Shown piece after piece: positions 23,820 through 27,963 of a DNA stretch of 27,963 nt. The stretch spans positions 1 to 27,963 of the forward strand of contig CALALV010000106.1 of the NCBI GenBank assembly GCA_937925605.1, in the 5' to 3' direction. The stretch is from an uncultured Woeseia sp. (GTDB lineage Bacteria; Pseudomonadota; Gammaproteobacteria; Steroidobacterales; Woeseiaceae). Each line of letters begins with the position of its first letter. Position 1 is the stretch's first letter. The position numbers and the translations under genes were made by a program. The notes below the pieces were generated by a model that worked only from the letters and a program-made list of their open reading frames with translations, made no database searches and was not told the DNA's origin.

Positions 23820-24779
23820 TCAGATGACCTTGCGCAGCGTCTCGCGGCTGATATTCGCGCCACAGACGATGACGACGACGTTCTTGCCGCGGCAGTCCAG
23901 CGCCTTCTTCCGCAACCCGGCCAGTGCCACGCCCGCCGATCCTTCGAGCAGCATGTGCTGTGCATCGATGAAGTCGCGCATCGCCGCCGCGATCTGTTCC
24001 TCCGAGACGAGCACGAAATCGTCGACCAGATCGCGACACAGTTCGAAAGTCACGGCGCCGGGCTCGATGCCGCCCGCCGTACCGTCGGACAGCGTCGGCG
24101 CGCTGGGCAGGTCCAGGATGCGACCCTGGCGCACGGATTCGGCCATGACCGCCGATGCCGCCGGCTGGCAGCCGTAGATACGGACGCGCGGGTAGGCGGA
24201 CCGCAGGAACGCGCCGCTGCCGGCGATCAGGCCGCCGCCGCCGACGGCCACGAACAGCGCGTCCACGCGGTTCAACTGCTTCGCGATCTCGACCCCGCAG
24301 GACCCCTGCCCGGCGACGACGACGTCATCGTTGTACGGCGAGAGATAGTGCATCCCGCTCGCCGCCGCGTACTCTCGCGCGTGGGTCTCGGTGTCGAGCC
24401 CGTCCTCGCCGAAGAACTCCACCCTGACGCCTGCGCGCCGGATCGCCTCGACCTTGACGCTGGACGTCTGCTCGGGCACGAAAATGACGCCGTCGACGCC
24501 GAGTTTCTGCATCGCCCAGGCGACCGCCGCGCCGTGGTTGCCGCTCGAGGCGGCCACGGCGCCCTGCTCCCGCTCCGTGGCGGTCAGCGACAGCAGCTTG
24601 TTGAACGCGCCCCGCAGCTTGAACGAGCCGGTGAGCTGCAGGTTTTCGAGTTTCAGCCAGACGCTTGCACCGGTCTGTTCGCTGAAGAACGGCGAGTACT
24701 CGAGGGGAGTATGGCGTATGTACGGGGCGATGCGGTTTGCGGCCAGCACCGCATCCGCCGGCAGGCGCTCGGGGTTCAT
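23820..24779 (-). CDS. PLP-dependent threonine/serine dehydratase-like enzyme
   Basis: The 319-residue cytosolic enzyme has the fold-type II PLP signatures: K54 in TGSFKLRGA (Schiff-base lysine), SSGNHG (78-83) for the substrate carboxylate, and GGGGLIAG (180-187) for the phosphate. It ends after the catalytic domain, lacking the C-terminal ACT-like regulatory domain of biosynthetic IlvA, so it resembles catabolic TdcB or serine/threonine dehydratases; serine racemase and hydroxyectoine-degrading EutB are alternatives. It would deaminate threonine to 2-oxobutyrate. The ribosome binding site before 24779 is weak. The TamB-like stop lies 36 bases upstream, so this is likely part of the same transcript. 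Confidence 0.9.
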   Translation of the reverse strand: MNPERLPADAVLAANRIAPYIRHTPLEYSPFFSEQTGASVWLKLENLQLTGSFKLRGAFNKLLSLTATEREQGAVAASSGNHGAAVAWAMQKLGVDGVIFVPEQTSSVKVEAIRRAGVRVEFFGEDGLDTETHAREYAAASGMHYLSPYNDDVVVAGQGSCGVEIAKQLNRVDALFVAVGGGGLIAGSGAFLRSAYPRVRIYGCQPAASAVMAESVRQGRILDLPSAPTLSDGTAGGIEPGAVTFELCRDLVDDFVLVSEEQIAAAMRDFIDAQHMLLEGSAGVALAGLRKKALDCRGKNVVVIVCGANISRETLRKVI

Positions 24780-24815
24780 GCCGCTACTGTACCGCAGGCT
24801 CGCGGGACCCGCCCG

Positions 24816-27800
24816 TCAGCGTTCGATCGTGTAGCTGAGGTCTACACCCGCCGCGCGCTTGCCGGAAGTGGCCTTGATGCCGAAGCCCCTGGCGAGGTCG
24901 TAACGCACGCTGATGACGTTCTCGCGATCAAACAGGCCGATGCCGTAGCTGACGTACAGGTCGGGCGCGATGTAGGTGCCGACGTCGACCGCGCCGACGC
25001 CCTGCTCGTAATTGAAGTCCGAGCCGGTCGCAAGCAGCGTCAGCGCGCGGTTCTGGCTCGTCGCCGGCGTCGTGTACACCTCCAGGTTCGGCCGCCGCGC
25101 GGTGCCTGTCACGAGCACGCCGGCGCGGCGCACCTGCGAGTTGCCGAAGATCTCGCGCTCCGCGCGTATGCGTAGCTGCGGGTCGTCGGCCGGGACGTTC
25201 GGGTAGCGCACAGTGCCCTCGCTGATTTCCAGCAGCTGGCCGTAGGCTTCGAACTTTCCGCGAATGTCGAAGGCGCCGCTCGCCTGCGGCAGCGCCGGCC
25301 CGTTCCACGCATAGGTCGCACGGCCGGCGAGGCGCGCCTCGGCGACGTCGATGTCGACGATGACGGACTCGCCGAGCACGAGTTCGAGACTGCCCTGCCA
25401 GTCCAGCGGCGATGCGGGTTCCTCGACCGCGTCACCCGGCGGCCGCTGGGGCCCCGTGAAGACGACGTCGTCGCTTTCGGAAACGCCGGTGTTGATGAAC
25501 TTGACCGACGACAGGCGTGCCTCCGGCACGACGACGCGGCCGTTCAGCCGGATCGTGTCGCCGCGCAGGCCGATTTCGACATCGGGATCCACCGTCACCC
25601 GCAAATCGTCGAGCCGGATCAGGTCCAGCCCGCTGCCGGTCAGCGCCAACTCGAAGCCCGCACTCCGGCGCGCGAGGTAGTCGGCGCTGGAACGCAGCCG
25701 GCCACGGCCCTCTCCCGCGCGGAAGCTGCTGTCGATCTCGATGCGATTGCCCTCGAGGATGTTGCCCTCGAGCTCGATCTCGCTGATCTCGAGCCCGAGC
25801 GGGTCGTAGACCAGTCGTCCCCCCGTCAGCGCGAGGCCGCCCGCGAAGCGCGGCGCCGCGAGCGTGCCGTCGACGCGGATGTCGGCCTCGAGGCGCCCGG
25901 CCGCTTCGTCGATCTGCGGCACGATGCGCGCGCCCACGCCGACGTCGCGCACGTTGACCGTGAGCTGGCCACCGATCGGGCTCGCGCCGCCGAGCGCAAT
26001 GTCGGCGACGCGGAAACTGCCGGCGATTTCCGCTGCCTCCGAGAATGGCAGGCTGAGCTCGCCCGACAGCAGCTGGCCGTCGTCGAGTTCGAAGGCCGCG
26101 AACCCGGACCGCGTCGACAGCGTCAGCCGCTCGTCCCAGGTGTTGCGGATCAGCCCGGCACTGACGTCGACCCGGCCGCTGCCCGACGGCCGGCCCGACG
26201 GGCCGGCGGCCAGTTCCAGCGCGCCGCTCAGGCGTTGCGTGAACTCGAGCTCGGTGTCGACGACCATGCGCAACAGGTCGAGCGGCAGCGACTCGAGTTC
26301 GAGTGCCGCCCGGTAGCCGTCGTCGGCGTAACGGCCGGCGAGGCACAGCGAGCCGCCGTCGGCGGTGTCGAAACAGCCGCGCGCGGCGCGCAGCTCGCCG
26401 GGCACGATCTCCAGGGCCATGGCCTCGCGCAGCGTCACGCGCGTGTCGTCCGGGCTCACGAGTTCGAGCGTTGCCAGGTCGCCGGTCCAGCCGCTGGCGG
26501 GCTGCCGCGGATCGACGAGTCCGCCGCGCAGCGACACGCTCGCCCTGCCTTCCGCGGCGTCGAGCTCGAGCCGCAGCCGGTGCTGCCCGGGGTCGCCCGC
26601 GAGACCCGCGTCGAGGTTCTCGATACGACGTCCCCCGGCCTGCAGGCCGGCCAGCTCGAGCTCGGCGGCCAGCAGCCCGGTCGCTTCGCCGGGTGCATTC
26701 GCGAAAGCGAGCCGGTCGACAGCCCAGTCGCGCCAGCCGAGCCCGCTGGCATTCAAGTCCACCTCGACCCGCGGCCAGGGCTCGTCGCGCAGCACGCGTC
26801 CGCTGGCCGTCACGCGCCCGTCCGCATCCGGCAGCAGGTCGGCCAGCGATTCGCTGTCGACGCGAAACTCGATACCGCCGGCCGCGTCGAGTCCACCGTC
26901 GATGGCGAGCCGGGTGCTCCCGGAGCGCAGGTTCACGGCGTCGAATGCCAGCCGTGCATCCTGCCAGCTCACGGTGCCCGATGCCGCCACCGGCCGCGCG
27001 CGCAGCTGGCCGTCGAGCTGCCCGATGCGCAACTCGACGGCCAGTGGTTCGAAACGACCCTCGGCCTCGAGCTCGGCGCTGACGCTGCCGGGCCAGTCCG
27101 GCAGCAGTGTCTCGACGCGGATGCCGGCGGTGGCGAGGTCGGCGCGGAACAGGCCGCCGTCGCGATAGTCGACGGCGACCTCGCCGCGAAGCTCACCGCC
27201 GAGCACGCGGCCCTCGTCGATGCGGAAGCGGACGCCAGCGGGCCCGCCGCCGCCGGCCAGAACGAAACGGCCCTCGGGGAGTTCCGGTGCGGACAGCGCG
27301 ACCTCGCCGCTCAGCGTCCAGTCGTCCGGCGCGCCGCGCACCGTGACGTTCGCCGTGGAACTCGACAGGCGCGGGTCCGCCGGCCTGAGCGGCCACTGCA
27401 GCGCCTGCCAGTCGAGCGCCAGGTCGACGACGCCGGCGTCCAGGTCGACGACGCCGCGGGCATCGACGCGTGCCTCGCGATGTCGCACGAGCAGCGACTC
27501 GACGTCCAGCCGGCGGCCTTCGAGCGCCAGGCTGCCGCCAGCGGACAGCTGCTCGCCCTCCGGCCAGTCCGTGAACCAGCGGCCCGGGTCGAGGCGCGCG
27601 ACGTCCAGCCGGGCCGCGGCGGCCAGGCCCTGCTGCCAGCCGAGCCGGCCGTCCAGGCTGGCGGCGAGTTCCGGCGACGTGCCGCGCAGCTCGATCTCGT
27701 CGAGCCCGGCAAGATCGCCGGTAACGTCCAGCTCGAGGCCGAGCGGCGCGGCCCGCTGGGTCACTGCGCGTGCCGTGCCGCGGGCCCGGTAGTCATCCGG

Positions 27801-27963
27801 GGCGCCGCTCACGTCCAGCTGCACGTCGGTGAATTCGACGAGCGTGCTCCCGTCGGCGGCCACGAGCGGCAGCGACGGCGACGTCAGTACGAGATCGGCG
27901 ACGGGGCGCTCGAGCGGCTGCGCAATCCGTCCGCGGATGCGTGCAGCCGGCTGCTCCGTGGCC
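24816..27963 (-). CDS. tamB: Translocation and assembly module protein TamB-like, 5' truncated by the window
   Basis: The frame is open from the right window edge to 24816, about 1048 codons, and the true start lies beyond 27963. The chain is a long run of short beta strands with no membrane segment, as in the AsmA/TamB superfamily of periplasmic lipid-transport grooves. The C-terminal 300 residues show the DUF490 signature: FDIRGKFEAYGQLLEISEGT, RYPNVPADDPQLRIRAE, VTGTARRPNLEVYTTP, NRALTLLATGSDF and VGTYIAPDLYVSYGIGLFD, ending in SYTIER. TamB spans the envelope and works with TamA in E. coli; no TamA gene is adjacent on the visible side. A GTG at 27863 is in frame but is not a believable start, since coding continues upstream. 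Confidence 0.93.
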   Translation of the reverse strand, partial: ATEQPAARIRGRIAQPLERPVADLVLTSPSLPLVAADGSTLVEFTDVQLDVSGAPDDYRARGTARAVTQRAAPLGLELDVTGDLAGLDEIELRGTSPELAASLDGRLGWQQGLAAAARLDVARLDPGRWFTDWPEGEQLSAGGSLALEGRRLDVESLLVRHREARVDARGVVDLDAGVVDLALDWQALQWPLRPADPRLSSSTANVTVRGAPDDWTLSGEVALSAPELPEGRFVLAGGGGPAGVRFRIDEGRVLGGELRGEVAVDYRDGGLFRADLATAGIRVETLLPDWPGSVSAELEAEGRFEPLAVELRIGQLDGQLRARPVAASGTVSWQDARLAFDAVNLRSGSTRLAIDGGLDAAGGIEFRVDSESLADLLPDADGRVTASGRVLRDEPWPRVEVDLNASGLGWRDWAVDRLAFANAPGEATGLLAAELELAGLQAGGRRIENLDAGLAGDPGQHRLRLELDAAEGRASVSLRGGLVDPRQPASGWTGDLATLELVSPDDTRVTLREAMALEIVPGELRAARGCFDTADGGSLCLAGRYADDGYRAALELESLPLDLLRMVVDTELEFTQRLSGALELAAGPSGRPSGSGRVDVSAGLIRNTWDERLTLSTRSGFAAFELDDGQLLSGELSLPFSEAAEIAGSFRVADIALGGASPIGGQLTVNVRDVGVGARIVPQIDEAAGRLEADIRVDGTLAAPRFAGGLALTGGRLVYDPLGLEISEIELEGNILEGNRIEIDSSFRAGEGRGRLRSSADYLARRSAGFELALTGSGLDLIRLDDLRVTVDPDVEIGLRGDTIRLNGRVVVPEARLSSVKFINTGVSESDDVVFTGPQRPPGDAVEEPASPLDWQGSLELVLGESVIVDIDVAEARLAGRATYAWNGPALPQASGAFDIRGKFEAYGQLLEISEGTVRYPNVPADDPQLRIRAEREIFGNSQVRRAGVLVTGTARRPNLEVYTTPATSQNRALTLLATGSDFNYEQGVGAVDVGTYIAPDLYVSYGIGLFDRENVISVRYDLARGFGIKATSGKRAAGVDLSYTIER

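Noticed and set aside
22340..23827. 495-codon plus-strand frame opposite the amidohydrolase
   Set aside because: Low-complexity shadow; the amidohydrolase has all metal ligands.

Overview
The window is a very GC-rich (roughly 70% by eye), densely packed stretch of bacterial chromosome. It holds 31 protein genes, the last running off the right edge. I saw no tRNA, rRNA, CRISPR array, insertion sequence or prophage gene. Gene content points to a Gram-negative proteobacterium, most likely a gammaproteobacterium: a TamB-type envelope protein, an Omp85-like outer-membrane protein, bacterial thiopurine methyltransferase, a PpiC-sized parvulin, a YihG-like acyltransferase and a TonB-C protein. The genus cannot be fixed from the sequence. 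No gap between genes exceeds about 157 bases, so no long stretch is unexplained.

Layout. 1-3022 (+): membrane-anchored NERD-like protein, DUF819 membrane protein, membrane-anchored metallo-beta-lactamase-fold protein. 3028-4732 (-): GIY-YIG protein overlapping a small unknown (Imm10-like by eye), then a phospholipid-type acyltransferase. 4792-7495 (+): two-subunit molybdenum hydroxylase of the isoquinoline 1-oxidoreductase type. 7504-7785 (-): ppiC. 7911-11702 (+): tiny glycine-zipper membrane protein, beta-carbonic anhydrase, DUF4440-like lipoprotein, GAF-PAS hybrid histidine kinase with receiver, MAPEG protein. 11758-13680 (+): NYN-LOTUS protein, then a tightly overlapped cupin / unknown / GFA-family trio. 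13700-14401 (-): tpm. 14504-15388 (+): folD, convergent with the Omp85-like gene (15469-17091, -) across a strong hairpin. 17249-19967 (+): mtnA, a class II aldolase and a secreted seven-bladed beta-propeller, each start overlapping the preceding stop. 19977-20916 (-): TPR protein and TonB-C protein. 21051-21479 (-): two-CBS protein. 21612-27963 (-): TamB-like protein, threonine dehydratase-like enzyme, secreted amidohydrolase and a DGSG-repeat protein, possibly one transcription unit.

How genes may work together. The mtnA-aldolase-propeller cluster suggests salvage of 5'-methylthioadenosine or 5'-deoxyadenosine by cleavage of the ribulose-1-phosphate product (a DHAP-shunt-like route) rather than the full methionine salvage pathway, because mtnC and mtnD are absent here. 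The molybdenum hydroxylase pair has a twin-arginine leader and three cofactor signatures but no cytochrome gene beside it. The Omp85-like protein and the TamB-like protein both concern outer-membrane biogenesis or lipid transport but lie about 8 kb apart. Most of the rest is housekeeping or poorly characterised. I did not find a clear defence island or a mobile system; the most unusual items are the mtnA operon, the DGSG repeat protein and a NERD domain lacking its catalytic residues.
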